Assembly (NCBI GenBank): GCA_020226215.1
Contig: CM035233.1
Location: 9,176,001 to 9,240,000 of the forward strand
DNA: 64,000 nt
Reading direction: 5' to 3'
From: Sindora glabra
Lineage: Eukaryota; Streptophyta; Magnoliopsida; Fabales; Fabaceae
Of this stretch, positions 14,815 to 27,689 are shown in pieces (the stretch's first letter is position 1; the number at the start of each line of letters is the position of its first letter). A program made the translations under genes and the position numbers. The notes below the pieces were generated by a model. That model was not told the origin of the DNA. It worked only from the letters and a program-made list of their open reading frames with translations, and made no database searches.

Positions 14815-17800
14815 AAGCTTAAAGATTGTCTTCAAGCTAGAAAAGATAGCTTATGTTTTTGAGAAGTACCCTCCTATGTCTCCATCTAAAAGTACAAATG
14901 AGTATGTAAGTTTTGACTTTGCTTTTCACAAGAAGCATAAGCAATATGAAAATATGACTTCCTTTAAGATGTTTATACATTGTTAGAGTTATACAAAAGG
15001 CATACTCATATTGAGAGGTACCAGTTGTCTTGTGAATTATTTAATTACAAGATAAATGAAAGGTTATCTATTACAACTTATATCCTAATGATAGAGATAA
15101 ATTTTTTTTACTATTCTATTATTTTTTAAGTATTAGATATCGGTTATGGCTCTCACACTTACAATGATATGTACGAGCTAATAAATAGTAGCATGTTATA
15201 GAAAAGAGAAGTGGACCTATGTGTTAGAAATGGAGTAAAAGTTACTACTATTTGCATAAGAACATTCCTTTTAAAATTGTTTATAGGCTTAGTTCTAGAA
15301 CTAAATAATTGTTGTCATATTCTTACAATTTTTAAAAGTATTATTTCCATTTCCTATTTAGATCAAGAAAGATCTGTTTTTATGTTTAAGAATAAGAGTT
15401 CCTCTTTTTCGCATGCAACATGTTTTATAGTAATGGCAAACCTATTGATAGATTGTATATTCTAGAAATAAGACAAGAAATCTTGTCCATTGAAAAATAA
15501 GAAACTAAAGTTTAATAAATCCATCAATTCATCCTATCTTTGGCATTATAAACTTGGTTATATTAATGAAACTAAAATCATAAATTTGTATAGAAATGGA
15601 AATTTAGATTCATTTAATTATGAATAATAGGAAACTTGTAAATCATGTCTTATAAAAAAAATCACTAAGAAACCCTTTATCAAAAAGGGTGATTATGCTA
15701 AAAAAAGTACTAGAGTTGATATAAAGTGATGTATATGGTCTAATGACTACTCTAGCAAGAGGTATATATTCCTACTTCATCATCTTTACTTTTAATTATT
15801 CTAAGTATGAGTACGTGTATTTGATAAAATATATGCTTGAAGTTTTTGAAAGTTCAAAGAATTTAAAAGTGATGTATAAAAACAAACTAGAAAAAGTATC
15901 AAGATACTGATATTGGATCGAGGTAGAGAGTACTTAACCTAAGATTTCATGGATTATTTAAAAAAGTTTGGGATTTTATCATAATGGACTCTATCTACAA
16001 CATTATAAATGAATGGTGTTTCAAAGAGGAGAAATTGTACTTTGTTTGATATGGTATAGTCTATGATCATTTTTAAAACTTTACTAATTTCCTTTTAGGC
16101 TATAGTTTAATGATTATTGTATATATCCTTAATTGAGTCCTATCAAAATTTGTTGATGAGACATCAAACAAGTTATAGATTGTGAAAACCTAAATCTTTC
16201 ACATTTAAAGATTAAGAGATGTCTTTCTTGTTTAAAGTAAATTATCATAAGCAAATTAGGATCTAAGAGTGATAAATACTTATTAGTGGGATATGCCAAA
16301 AAAATAAAAGGTTACTACTTGTACCATTCTATTAAGCAAAAAATCTTTATCTTAATAAATACTACTTTTTTACAAAGGGAGTTTATCCTTGAAAGGGATG
16401 GTGGGGGCAAAGTAGAGTTTACAAAGATTCAAGAACTAAAGATAACATAAATCACATGGTCAAGGATAAAATTAATTAAGTATCATAAAAGGTTGAGATA
16501 ACTAATCAATCTAAATAGACACTTGTACTCTAGAGATCTGTAGGGAACATTATGAACCTAAAAGATATGGTTTACTCCTTATAGAAGAGAATGATGTAAT
16601 AGTCATTCAAGATAATGAACCTAATAGTTACTAAGAAGCAAATTAGATATTGATTCCTTGAAGTGGCAAGAAGACATAAAATTTAAAATGGATTCAATGG
16701 ATGAAAACTAAGTGTGGGTCTTGGTTACTTTTCTTGAGGAAGTAAAACCCATTAGGTGCAAGTAGGTCTTTAGTAGAAAGATAGATGCAAATGGTAAGAT
16801 ATAAACCTATAAGGCTAGGTTTGTGGCAAAAGGTTATAAGTAAGTACAATATGTTAACTATAAAGAAACCTTTTCATTAGTTGCCAAGTTGAAGTCCATT
16901 AAGATTTTACTTGAAATAGCTATATACCATGATTATGAAATTTAGCAAATTGATGTTTAAATAAGTTTTCATTAAGGAAACTTGAAAAAGGATGTATATA
17001 ATACAACTTGAAGGCTTTATTTCTAAGATAGAACCTATATGGTATGTAAATTACAAAGTTTTATATATGACTAAAACAAGCTTCATGGATTTAGGACATG
17101 CATTTTAATGAAGCAGTCGAATCTTTTAACTTTTTTAAGAACATTAGTGAACCATGAATGTATAAGAAGGATAGTAGCAATATAGCTATTTTCGTATTGC
17201 TATGTATGGATGACATATTGATTATAAGAAATGATATTCCTATGCTATAATTTATCAAGTTATAGATGTCTAAAACATTCTTTATAAAGGATTTAAGAAA
17301 AGTAAGCTACATATTGTGCATAAAGATCTATAGAGATAGAACTAAAAAGTTGTTTATTCTTTGCTAATCCATATACATAGATAAAGCATTAAAAGTTTTA
17401 GTATAGACAGATTAAAGAAAGAGTTTTTACCTATGCTATATGGTGTCCACTTGTTTAGGAAACAATGTCCTAAGATAGAAGAAAAATATGAACATATGAC
17501 TAAGATTCCTTATGTATTTGTAATAGGATCAATCATATATATGCCATGCTATGTATGTAGCCTAATGTCTTGTATGCACTAACATATATAAAGTTAATCC
17601 ATCTGAAAGTTACTAGAATGCAATAAAAACCATTTTTATGTACTTAAGAAAAACAAAGGATGTATTCTTGATATATGGAGGAGACTTTAATTTGAGAATC
17701 AGAACACAAATGTAAGTTTTCAGTTAAATCAAGATCATTATAAATCTTAATCAAACTGATTTTACAATTAAAGCTGCATACATTACTACTTCAAAAGCGG

Positions 17801-18015
17801 TAAAAGAAATTGTTTGGATCGAGATGTTTATCACTGAACTAGGGATAGTTCTTGACATTATTAATCTAATAGATATATATTATGATAACAATGGATCTAT
17901 AGCACAAGCAAGGGAATTAAGGTCTCATTAAAGATCCAAAGATATTGTCAGGTGTTAACATTTGATTACAAAAATATAAAGTGTAATAAAATAAGATTAG
18001 AATATATTCTCATTG
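14815..18015 (+). pseudogene. Degraded copia pol (protease, integrase, RT, RNase H)
   Basis: Order and motifs are those of plant copia Pol. Near 14,815 a frame reads KLKDCLQARK...YPPMSPSK, perhaps the last of gag. At 15,211-15,465 an open stretch has GLVLELNNCCHILTIFKSIISISYLD, the usual protease-integrase boundary region. At about 15,710-16,080 integrase core pieces appear (SDVYGLMTTLARG, then MNGVSKRR-like and SMI). At 16,640-17,000 RT pieces appear (MDSMDEN, then ARFVAKGYK), and near 17,206 the active-site box reads CMDDIL. At about 17,780-18,010 RNase H remnants carry a YDNNGSIAQA motif. Many stops and frameshifts separate them, so no protein can be made. The copia lineage cannot be fixed by eye. 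Confidence 0.9.
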
Positions 18016-18175
18016 ATAACAATATAGTCCATCCCTTTATAAAGCTTTTATCTTAATAAAAGCTTAACTGCCATTTAGAAAAAAATCAGATAGGATGCAA
18101 GGGTGATTGACTTTGGGCCAAGTAGAAGATTATTAGTATAGATGCCCTAGAGACAATAAGTTGAAATGGTATAGA

Positions 18176-18178
<3 letters not shown>

Positions 18179-18216
<38 letters not shown>
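18179..18216. repeat. (TA)n microsatellite in the 3' LTR
   Basis: A pure TA run. The equivalent site in the 5' LTR has only a short tatgtatat, so the expansion came after insertion. Confidence 0.95.
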
Positions 18217-18217
<1 letters not shown>

Positions 18218-18689
18218 TAAAATATTTAATATATATGGCTTCTTTATCAATATAGTTTTGATATATATATTAATATATGATTACTATATTAGATAAAATC
18301 TTTGAAATATAATTTCATATAAATCAAGTATGATTAGGATTGTAATTATGAGATAATTTATACATATAATTGTATTTCTAAATATCTCTAGTTGTTGAGT
18401 TATTATTAAAACATGATAGTAATTATTCATGTGTTTACTAACATATGTCATGTCACATTTTATTAGAAAAATATAATGATCTCATACATAATAAATATGT
18501 TGATATCTTACCAAACATATGAGTATGTGTTCTAAAATATATGATTGGATTAATCTGCCATGAGAAGTTATATGAAATTTTACTATGCATCAATAGGTTT
18601 CTAATATGAATGGTAGTGTAAGTGATTTTTAACTTCAGGTTAACATGGTAACTTATGTATGAAGTTTTATACTTTGATATTATTTTAGA

Positions 18690-19275
18690 TAAAGTTATGA
18701 AATGGATAGCATAGGCTGGCTCGTGCGAACTAGCCATTAAATAGTTAGGCTAAGCTAAGCTAATCCACTTTTTTAATAGGCTTTTAGTTTGAAGGCCTTA
18801 TTCCAATCCTTGCTGGTTGATGGGTAAATAACTAGCTTGAGGGTTATTGTTTTTTAATTTTTCAAAATTTAAATAATATAATAATTTAAAATCATTCTAA
18901 AGCACTATATCCATTAATAAATAAGTAATAATACACTTTAAATTTATATATAGTCATAAAAAAATACTATATATACAAAATGTAAGTTATAAAATATTCA
19001 TAAAATAAAAATATTCTTTATAAATTATTTATAATATAACCCTACTTAATTAAAAATTAAAAAAAGTATGATTTTGTTTGGATTGAAAATTAAGGTCTAT
19101 GCAGAATTAGAAAATTAAAAAAATACGTAAGTTAATTGAACATGCTTGCACGTTAGCCTAGCTTAGCTAAATTTAGCTCGCATTTATACAAGTGGCCAAA
19201 ATGATAGCCTAAGTCCTTCAAAGCTTATGGGTTAATAGGCTAGCCTACTAGTTCTAGCTTATTTTAACAACTCTA
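18690..19275. mobile_element. hAT-like non-autonomous element nested in LTR
   Basis: These 586 bp are absent from the 5' LTR, so they were inserted after the copia element. Ends are imperfect inverted repeats: taaagttatgaaatgg at the left against tagagttgttaaaata on the opposite strand at the right, followed by related ggctagcc/ggctggct and taagctaagct motifs. The flanks attttaga (18,682-18,689) and attctaaa (19,276-19,283) look like a diverged 8-bp target duplication, which is the hAT size. No coding capacity is seen. The 18,453-18,737 minus open frame runs across the junction and is spurious. Confidence 0.65.
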
Positions 19276-20712
19276 ATTCTAAATTTGTATTCTTAAAGAA
19301 TAGGTATGAGCAATAGTTAGGTACATTATAGAATATATGAAGGTAGTTATTGATTAAGAAAGAATTCATCCTCCTTAATAGTAAGGAAAGATATTTAGAA
19401 GATGTTTCATACATATGATATGATCAAAATCATAGGCCTATGTATACATATAAGAGTTTTATGTATGATGAATTAAGAGATAGTACATAGTCATTAAAAA
19501 TACACTTATAAATGGACATTTAAATTAAGGTTAATGCTTGAATTGTACCCCTACGACCAATTTGAATATCAAGAGATGAAGGATTGAATCACATATTAAT
19601 AACTTGTTGTGGAAGGTTTTGATTTCCAAAATTCTATTCCTTACATTTAAGTGGTCATGATGCTTTATTAAAAGCCAACCATATGCAATTTAAGGAAATT
19701 GTCAATGAATTAAAAGGAATTTTAATTCAATTAAACTTGTAGAAGTTTATAAATAAATTTATTGTTAATACGTGTGAAAAATGGGTCATATACAATAGAA
19801 TCTCTTTGATCCAAAGTTAAAGCAAATGTTAGAATGTAAAATGTTATGAATTCAAGTATTAAATTAGTGAATATCCTAGTAATTTGAAATGATTAAGTAT
19901 TCTAATAAAATTATAAATATTAATTAATAATTTATAATTCTAATAAAAATTACAATTATTAAATAGTAACAAATATATAATATTAATATTTAAATATTGT
20001 AAGAACATTTATATTAATTTTAGAGGGGATTATAAGTAAAGAAATAATTTCCTACTTAGAAAATTGTTTAAACTAATGAATTAAAATAATTTAATAATTA
20101 ATTTTATAAATACATAGGAAAAATTTTAAGTTGAGACTAATAGTAACCTAATAAAAGAGTATAGATTCATTAGGATTAAGTAGGTAGCAATAAAACCTAG
20201 AATATTATGTTATGTGGCCCAATTTTTAGGAAATGAAATAGTATGCACAAAGGAATATTCTTAGCTCATACTTCACCTTCTTTAATGAAAAGGAGGAGAG
20301 ATTAACTTAAAAAATGTGTGTGTGAAATCCTAGCATAGGTATTATACACTAAAATACTTTCCTATCTTTTCTTTATATTTAAATATTAACCTTTGTTGTA
20401 TGAATGAGTGATTCATGAAAGAGTTATCACTTTTTTGCTTGAAGAATTACATTTTTGTGATATCTAGTGAAGGTTTAGATCAATCTAGTTTATGCAGATC
20501 ACCAATGGTATTAGAGATCAACTTTTTATATAAGGATTCCAAGAATAACTCTTGAAAAGGTATAACTTGAATTTTAATTTTAATTTTAATTTTATTTAAG
20601 TTATACAGTTAAATATAGATTAATTCAAAAATATTATGATCTAGGCTTTTATTAAAAAAATTTATAATTCCATTGCATATGTTAGATATATTTTGATTAA
20701 TTTTACCTAATA

Positions 20713-22900
20713 AAGACCTAATAGAGGATTGTAATTTTTAAACTTTATGCAATTTTAGAAATTACAATCCTTGGTAAAGATATATTGAGTATAATTTAAG
20801 AGAGAATGAACAATTCTAATTTAAAATTTTAATTATTGTAATTTTATATTTTTTGCTTATCTATACGCTTGTATTATACCATTTAGAATTAAACCTATAT
20901 TAATTTAAAACTACCATGAGTATACTGTGGTCTTATAACATACTTGAACAATTTTGAAAAGATTATAATACTTATAAATGTTTAGAGTAATAACTTTAGG
21001 TGATTTTCCGTTTTTGTAAATTAGAATTAGATTTGGTTTCAAAAGCATTTTGCATAACTTAAGCTCCTAAATAATTTATATTTGGAAAATGAGTTTATAT
21101 GAGTCAATGGATTACTAGTGGATGCATTGAGTTGCACGAATGAATAAATGTTTGGCAACAATGTTTGAATTTTACAAATATCATCTTTTGATGCATATAT
21201 GTCCCAGTAATGGCATGACAGAGGATTGTGAAAGTTGCAAACATACTAGAACCTAATGAACATTTGTGTAACAAGTGAATTATATTAAAATTTATGTATA
21301 TATGCTTCATAACAAATGCACTTGAATGCTTAATGTGTATGCATGATAACAGAAAGAGTGTTTGTGAAATGTAGAATATTTATTATTAAAAATGAATCCT
21401 TGAAGGCTCTTTTAATATAAATATAATTAAGATTTGTATGGTATGGCCAAAATTCAGCGAAAAAGGGTTTAACCTTATTGATCACAATTATGATGCAATA
21501 GCATTTTCTTTATACATTATTATAGAATTACTAATTAATGACGATTCTTAGCCATATTTGACATTAGTTACAATCTAATGTATGTATAAGCATTATTGTA
21601 CATTCAATGATTCCACATTGATTTCACAACCAATGCAAAAAATTTGCAATAACATTAGTTTTTATATGTATAAGAATCATCATTATTTTTTCATTTGAAA
21701 GCGATTTTTTTAAGTATATTATAACATTAAATGTCAATTATTTATTAAACAACCGATGTTATATATATATATCCAACTATGATTTTTATCAAATAATTGA
21801 TATGGTATATCATATCCATCCCCTAAAATTAACCTATTCATAGTTCTTCCTTACTTGCTCCTTTCTAACATTATTCCTTTCTCATAGTTTTTCCAATAAA
21901 ATTACAGACTCCTAATTTTAACAATTTAAAGACTATAATAAAAGAATAAAAATGGTAAAATTTTATTCCTAATACTTATTGGTTAATATGTGAGGTTGAT
22001 ATTCCTTAGAAAAATACACTTAAGTTAAATATCTATAAATGCAATGATCATTTATTAAAATTTAATGTATAATATATGCATTTCATAAAAATAAATAGCA
22101 TATAATACACGAAATATAAAAAAAGATATATAAAATTAATTTTTTTACTTGTAAAAACCTATGAAAGTTGTATCAAAATGAAAGGTAATAAAATATAGTC
22201 AATTATGAAATTGGAAACTAAGTTGTAAGAACAATAAACACATGAAAACTAATAATGCATATTTTAATATTTTGTGCTTTTTCAATGATTATGTAACCTT
22301 ACAGATTTAATGACGGGTTAACAGATCTTTATTATTACAACATAATTAGTTAGTATAAATTTAAAACTGAAGAGAATTATCTTAAAGTTGAAAAATGAAC
22401 ATACTTTAATATAGAGAGAACCATTTTAGGGTTAAAAGAGCTCCATAAAAAAATTTGCAAATGGTACCATAATTTCATTCTTTTTATTTTTAACTTGTAC
22501 CTTGATTTAAGTTTCTACATTAGTTAATTAACTTGACGTCTATAATAAAATGATGTCATTCTACTATAGGATTTTACACGTTAGTGATCATTATAGCCGA
22601 TTTCATAAATCAAATTTTTTGCCAACTTTTCTATTATCTTTCAAGTAAAAATTTTATAATTTTAACATAAATCTTGTAAAAATTAGCATCTCATTTTATG
22701 TATTAATGAATTTTATTTTTATTTTAATTTTTTAATTCAATTTAATCTAAGCGAACATGGTAACATTAAAATTATTTTTTATATTATAATTTTTTATACA
22801 ATTAAATAGATATAAATAACAATAGATCAAACAAGAAAAATAATTCATAAACTATAAATTTTCATGAATAATAGACTTTAAATGAAAGGAAAAGTGTAAT
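20713..22900. other. Intergenic repeat-rich DNA, CACTA-like motifs
   Basis: No gene is readable. Motifs such as cattagtt and aatctaatg recur from about 21,555 to 21,660, and again further on. Confidence 0.35.
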
Positions 22901-22959
22901 ACCTTTTCTCATAATTTCTTTATATTATTTGAGGTTTTCTAAGTTAGAGGATAAAAATG

Positions 22960-23570
22960 GTTGCAAACTAATGATAAATTATCATGAGAGGAAGAAGTAT
23001 AACTATTTTACAATGAACTCAAATCTTTCAATGCAAAAATAGGCATATTATTTAATTTTTCATCATTTTGAAAATCTTGGCCTTTTCTCGACATCCTTCT
23101 TAAGATGGAACCCAACTGCTATAATTTACAATGAAAAATAAAGATAACTTTGGAGGGTGTAGATAGTAACAAATTGATGATAAATTATAGTGAAAATAAG
23201 TAATATATTTATTTTTGTAATGAACTCAAGCCTTTCAATTCCAATGCAAAAATAGATATATTACTTCTTCTCACTATAATTTTTTATCAATTTTCTTATC
23301 TCTCCATTTTCTTAACATCATTAAATTTTCTTTTTAAAATGGAACTTATATGCTGTAATTTACAATGCATAACTAAGAAAACTTTGAAGAGTGTTGATGG
23401 CTGCTAATTAAATAAAAAATTATATTGAAAAAGAGCAACATATTCAGTTTTTCAATAAACTCAAGCCTTTTAATGTAAGAATGGACATCCTACTTTTTCT
23501 CCTTATAGTTTCTTATTAGTTTTTTCTATAATCTATAAGGTATCACTTATTTCAAAAAGATAATGGAAAT
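22960..23570. repeat. Tandem repeat, three diverged units
   Basis: The line aatgaactcaa(a/g)(t/c)ctttcaat recurs near 23,019 and 23,219, and as aataaactcaagcctttta near 23,453. Each is followed by an aaaatagacatatta-like block. Between the copies lies a gatggaac...ctataatttacaatg block (about 23,104 and 23,337). Unit length is therefore near 200 and 235 bp. No open frame spans the units. Confidence 0.65.
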
Positions 23571-23599
23571 GAAATTTATAGGCAACATAAGGATTTTTG

Positions 23600-25620
23600 G
23601 GCATTAGTTGTTAACCAACATTGATGTATTGTCTATGTAAAATTTTATGTATCTTAGCTATTGATATACCGTTAAATGTTATACCTTTTTTTTGTAGTTT
23701 CTTGATACACGTTATTGTTGAATGTATGTAGTATTTAATATATGTTTAGATGTCGGTAATATAAAAAAATTGACTTAGTATTTGTTTTCGTGCATCTTTT
23801 TATCTCCTAAAATATGTTTAGTATTTTTTTTTGAGTATTTTCATCTTCTAGTACAACTTTTGCATCTTATAGATGCCATCATTAATAAATATTTATTACA
23901 CATTAGTTAGCCTTTGGTATACTTTTAGATGTCAATAGGTAAAAAATTTGACATGGTATTTGCTTTTAAAAAATCATGTTAGTTTTTAATTAATAACTAA
24001 TGTTATTTACTTTTTTAAAAAATACAATTTCTTCATCTTAACATTTTTCTAAAATAACAACTTATGTAAAAACCACTAGATCATTAATATAATTATAAGA
24101 TATATGCATACAAAATTAATACTAGATGGAATGTGAAGACACCACACCTATTGATGTTACATACTTAGAATTGTTTCAAATTTTATAATCATGGCAATTG
24201 TATCAAATTATGGATATCTTCTACTCAGTCATTTATTTTGAGGGCAAGAAATAATAATGGTTTGTTGGGATGCTCATGATTATAAGATTCAAAGCTTTTC
24301 TAAATATGTAACAAGAATGAGTGAGTTATCCTTTTAAGCCACCTAACTAAAAAATAGAGTGAAAGAGAAATATTTAGACAAAATGACAAACAATATATGT
24401 TGGTTATTAAACCAAAAATAACATCGTTATTTAGTTGAACTAATGTCTTAAGTTTTGGCAGTTTCTTAATACCTTGCAAATGTTATTCTTGATAAATGCT
24501 TATTATCATCCTCGGTAAATGCTTACCATTTACTATAAGTTAGGTGGCTTGTGTTATATCTTTATACACTAGTTAGGTCAAAAAATTGATGTCATAACTT
24601 CATCTTAAAATTTCATAATCTAACTCTTTATTTTTCCTTCTAATTTTTCAAAACCACATTAGTTTTTAATAAATAACTAATGTGATTTGTTCTTTTTTCA
24701 ATTACCAATTTTCTTAAACAACATATTATTAACTTTTTGCATCCTGGTGTTTTTTCTAACATTGTCAACATATACTAATTACAAATCATTTTCTAACAAC
24801 ATTAACTAGTGAACATTGTTAGTAACTTTATAATTAATTATTTGATATAGTTTACAAATTATTATACACTATATGTTTCTTATAAAATAACAACTTACCC
24901 AAAATTATAATACATTATCAATATAGTTTATAGCACAACCACTTATTTCTCATATTAAAAAGATTAAAATCATTATCACAAACTTTCATGTGTTAAAGAG
25001 ATGATTTGGTTTTATCATATTGAAACGCTCTACTAGAATCTATAAACATTAATCATTTATTTTTCATAGCATTGGCTAAAATATAAAGATAACATTATAA
25101 TCAATGCTACGAAGTTAGAAAACTTTGAATCTTATGATTATGATTTTTTTCATAAAACCACAAATATTTTATGATAGTATCCTATCTTAACAGAAGATAA
25201 TTGTGGTTTGATGGGAAACTCATAATTATAAGTTTCAAAGGACTTCTAATTGTTGAGCAAAGATGATATGTTGTTCACTTATGCCACCTAAATAAAAAAA
25301 ATGAAAGAAATTAGAAATTTATAGACAATAGGAACAACAATAGACATTAGTTATTAAATAAAGCCTATTATGAAATCATTTCTATTTCCTAGAAGATTTG
25401 AATGCCTTTTGAATGATAGTTATAGAAAATTGATGTCTTAACTTATCTATGAATGAATTTCAACATTGGTTCCTTATTGTAATTGACATGGTAAGTTCCC
25501 TTTGATTTAAAAAATGCTATCATGCTAACTTATCACATCAATTTTTTATTATAGCCATACTACCACCATGCCATTATATACATTTATTTTCATTTCAATC
25601 AATGTTAATATGATGATGTT
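23600..25620. mobile_element. Possible CACTA-type subterminal DNA
   Basis: Several palindromes share one theme: cacattagtt...aactaatgtg at 24,655-24,684 (10-bp perfect arms), a catgttagt...aactaatg version at 23,974-24,002, gttgttaaccaac near 23,612 and cattagttattaa near 25,345. Repeated inverted motifs of this sort are typical of the subterminal regions of plant CACTA elements. No CACTA terminus, transposase or target duplication was found here, so the class is inferred. Confidence 0.35.
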
Positions 25621-25985
25621 GCAGGATAAATCAGTAATAGTGAGAGTTAAGTATGTAAATTGATGATTATCAATGTATTGTAATGACAAATGGTTATAAA
25701 CTACATGTATCTCATATTATACTCAAAATTGATGTATTCATCACCCTAATTGGGACCAAACCATAATGCTTGTTAGCAATGTCTACTTACTTAGGATATT
25801 AGGATTAAATTCTTACATGTATAAGTTTAAAGAGGATTAATGGTTTGAATGGTTTAAAGAGCATACTTAATCTTATAAAAAAAAACCTAATTATTGAAAG
25901 TGAAAAATAATGTACAAGTTTTTAGGCTTAATGTTAGGTATAAATCTTATGTACAACTTTCTAAGTTGAAAGGAGGTTTTATGTA

Positions 25986-26290
25986 GTGTTAGGCAACTTT
26001 CCTTTTAAGTTTTTATTTAATCTTAGTGTTACTTATTCCTTCTATCCAAAAAAACACATCCCTAAGTATGTGGATACACCTTTGATTGCAATGACCTTAG
26101 TTAACAAATCCTTATTAGACACTTATAAAATAAGAACTTCCCTTATAAGCATTCATGAAAAATGTGATGCATATTGATTTTGTCTCGTCTGATATAAGTA
26201 ATTTTGACATAATTGTAGGAAGGGATCAACTATCTGAATGCTATGCTTGTGTGAATTATTTTAATAAACTTATCATTTCGTTTATAAAGA
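25986..26290 (+). pseudogene. Gypsy retroelement protease remnant
   Basis: An open frame at 25,986-26,177 reads VDTPLIAMTLVNKSLLDTY, then after a +1 shift near 26,160 continues MHIDFVSSDISNFDIIVGRD. These correspond to the retropepsin-like domain of plant Ty3/gypsy Pol, where FDVILGMDW is usual. The upstream stretch LFNLSVTYSF fits the active-site region but has N in place of the catalytic Asp. RT and integrase do not follow, and only about 300 bp separate it from an LTR fragment. A large internal deletion is inferred. Nonfunctional. Confidence 0.6.
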
Positions 26291-26604
26291 GTTTTTTGCC
26301 CACTGAATTTTAAAAAAGTATTCTGCTAACGAATCATTAACTTAATTTTGAGTGTTAAGGCATAAAATCTTAATGAAATAGGATGTACAACAAATCTAGT
26401 TGTATTAAATATTAGTGATGTCTCTATGCTTAGAAAGTATGTGTTAGACAAGTCTTATACTATTAGAGGAAAGTCAAATACGTGATAGGAGTACTTGTGA
26501 CGTTGAATGAATACTAGGTTTAGCGGTAATATATCCCTATAGCATTACTAGATTAGTAAATCATAAGAATTTTGAGAACAAATTCTTTTGAAATGGGGAA
26601 ATAC

Positions 26605-26879
26605 TATTATATCCTTAAAATTTTAGAATTTTAAGTCATAAAAGGAAAGAATTAATTTAATGATGAAAACCTAAAATGAGAAATTTCACACAGAATGGAT
26701 AAATTCTGAGAAGAAAATATGAGTAGCACTTTGAAAAAAAGAGAATTAATAAACTAAATGATTTTGGAATAAAATTTTTGGGTAAATAATAAATTGTTTA
26801 AGTAGGCCTGAAGTAAGAAACTTGAAAGGCTTACTTTAGAAAAAGTGTATTGAATAAAAAGAATTAGAGATTATAAGAG
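26605..26879 (+). repeat. Gypsy LTR fragment abutting a DUF674 gene
   Basis: Homologous to 754-1,022: shared gagtag..., gaataaaatttttgggtaaa, a ttgaataaaaagaattagag block and ttataag. The match stops abruptly near 26,879, where DUF674 coding sequence begins on the other strand. The other copy continues past this point, so this one is truncated. Confidence 0.7.
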
Positions 26880-27175
26880 TTTTCCAGAAGTAGCGGAGTT
26901 TTAGCGACGGAAATTGAGATTGGCTTGAGAAGAAGATCTTTGCTTTGATTTGGCTGCATATAAGTTTCGCTGAGATTTTCCACGCTTTTGTAAAGATTCC
27001 CCATGGAACCTATCATTCCGTTCTTCTTTAAGAGCCTGATGACAGTGCCGACGGCAGGAGCAAGAAGGTAGAAGAGAAAATCGACGAAGTCTTTTCCGGC
27101 TTCTGCAAACAAGACCCTGTTTGTTTTTGTGTCAATCAGAAGCTTCAGGCTCATCACTTTCTTCCAGGAAGCCAT
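26880..27175 (-). pseudogene. Truncated DUF674 family gene
   Basis: The frame opens MASWKKVMSLKLLIDTKTNR and continues VLFAEAGKDFVDFLFYLLAP, the N-terminal signature of the plant DUF674 family, whose function is unknown. About 99 residues match the family before the reading runs into retroelement DNA at 26,879. The last residues (YNL) and the stop come from the LTR fragment. The zinc-ribbon part and everything beyond are missing. A TATA box lies about 60 bp upstream. The intact paralogue at 29,371-30,866 is in the same orientation, so this is a tandem duplicate broken by an insertion or rearrangement. A short protein could still be made, but the family domain is incomplete. Confidence 0.8.
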
Positions 27176-27230
27176 TTCTGAATTGCTTTTAGAGTGAATT
27201 GATTGAATAAGTTCCTCTCTTAGTTTGACT

Positions 27231-27238
27231 TATTTATA
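27231..27238 (-). promoter_or_regulatory. TATA box of the truncated DUF674 gene
   Basis: tataaata on the minus strand, 56 bp before the ATG. The spacing suits a plant core promoter with a short 5' UTR. Confidence 0.6.
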
Positions 27239-27689
27239 AATGAACAGGTTGGAAAATTCAAAGGGTCACTGGGAAGTGGGAAAAAAAAGATGGAATATAG
27301 TTTATGGCTTTTGGCTTTTCGTTGCATTTTAGTTAAAAGTACGAAGAGATTTCTTCTAGATTTTTATGAAAATTAAAACAAAAACCCTGTTTTGTGTTGA
27401 TAACTGATAACTAATTGAGCTTTTGGCAAGAGAGGTTAATTGATCAAGATGCATTTAACATGGCAAAGAAAATAAAACGTCTCATTTGACATGAATGCAA
27501 GGATTCTTTTGCGCAATTTATTTGATTATGACTTTTAAGTTGAACTTGACTGCTTTTTGAAAATTAATTTAATAATATTTATACTCATTCTATTTTTAAA
27601 AATAGACAATCACTTAATTTTTTTTTTTTAAAGTAGAGAGATAAGTGTAATGAAAAAGAGAAGTGTAAATTCTGGAAATAAAAGAGAGC

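Larger units (their letters stand above)
10369..20712 (+). mobile_element. Old Ty1/copia retrotransposon with 2-kb LTRs
   Basis: Two direct repeats, 10,369-12,378 and 18,131-20,712, bound an internal region of about 5.75 kb. Without the nested insertion (18,690-19,275) the second LTR is 1,996 bp against 2,010 bp for the first, so both are near full length. The first LTR is followed at once by a primer binding site resembling the initiator-Met tRNA site. Remnants of protease, integrase, reverse transcriptase and RNase H follow in copia order on the + strand (integrase before RT), all broken by stops. The flanking 5-mers (agaac and aagac) do not match exactly. Heavy LTR divergence marks an old, dead copy. 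Gag is nearly unrecognisable. Confidence 0.9.
18131..20712 (+). repeat. 3' LTR of copia element 1 (interrupted)
   Basis: It starts tattagtata after a purine-rich stretch (ccaagtagaagat) that fits a polypurine tract. It carries a long TA tract near its start and a 586-bp hAT-like insertion. Otherwise it follows the 5' LTR closely through gattaattttacctaata. Confidence 0.9.

Noticed and set aside
10364..20717. 5-bp target duplication for copia element 1 (agaac / aagac)
   Set aside because: Only partly matching; mutation or a one-base boundary error could explain it, so it is not claimed.
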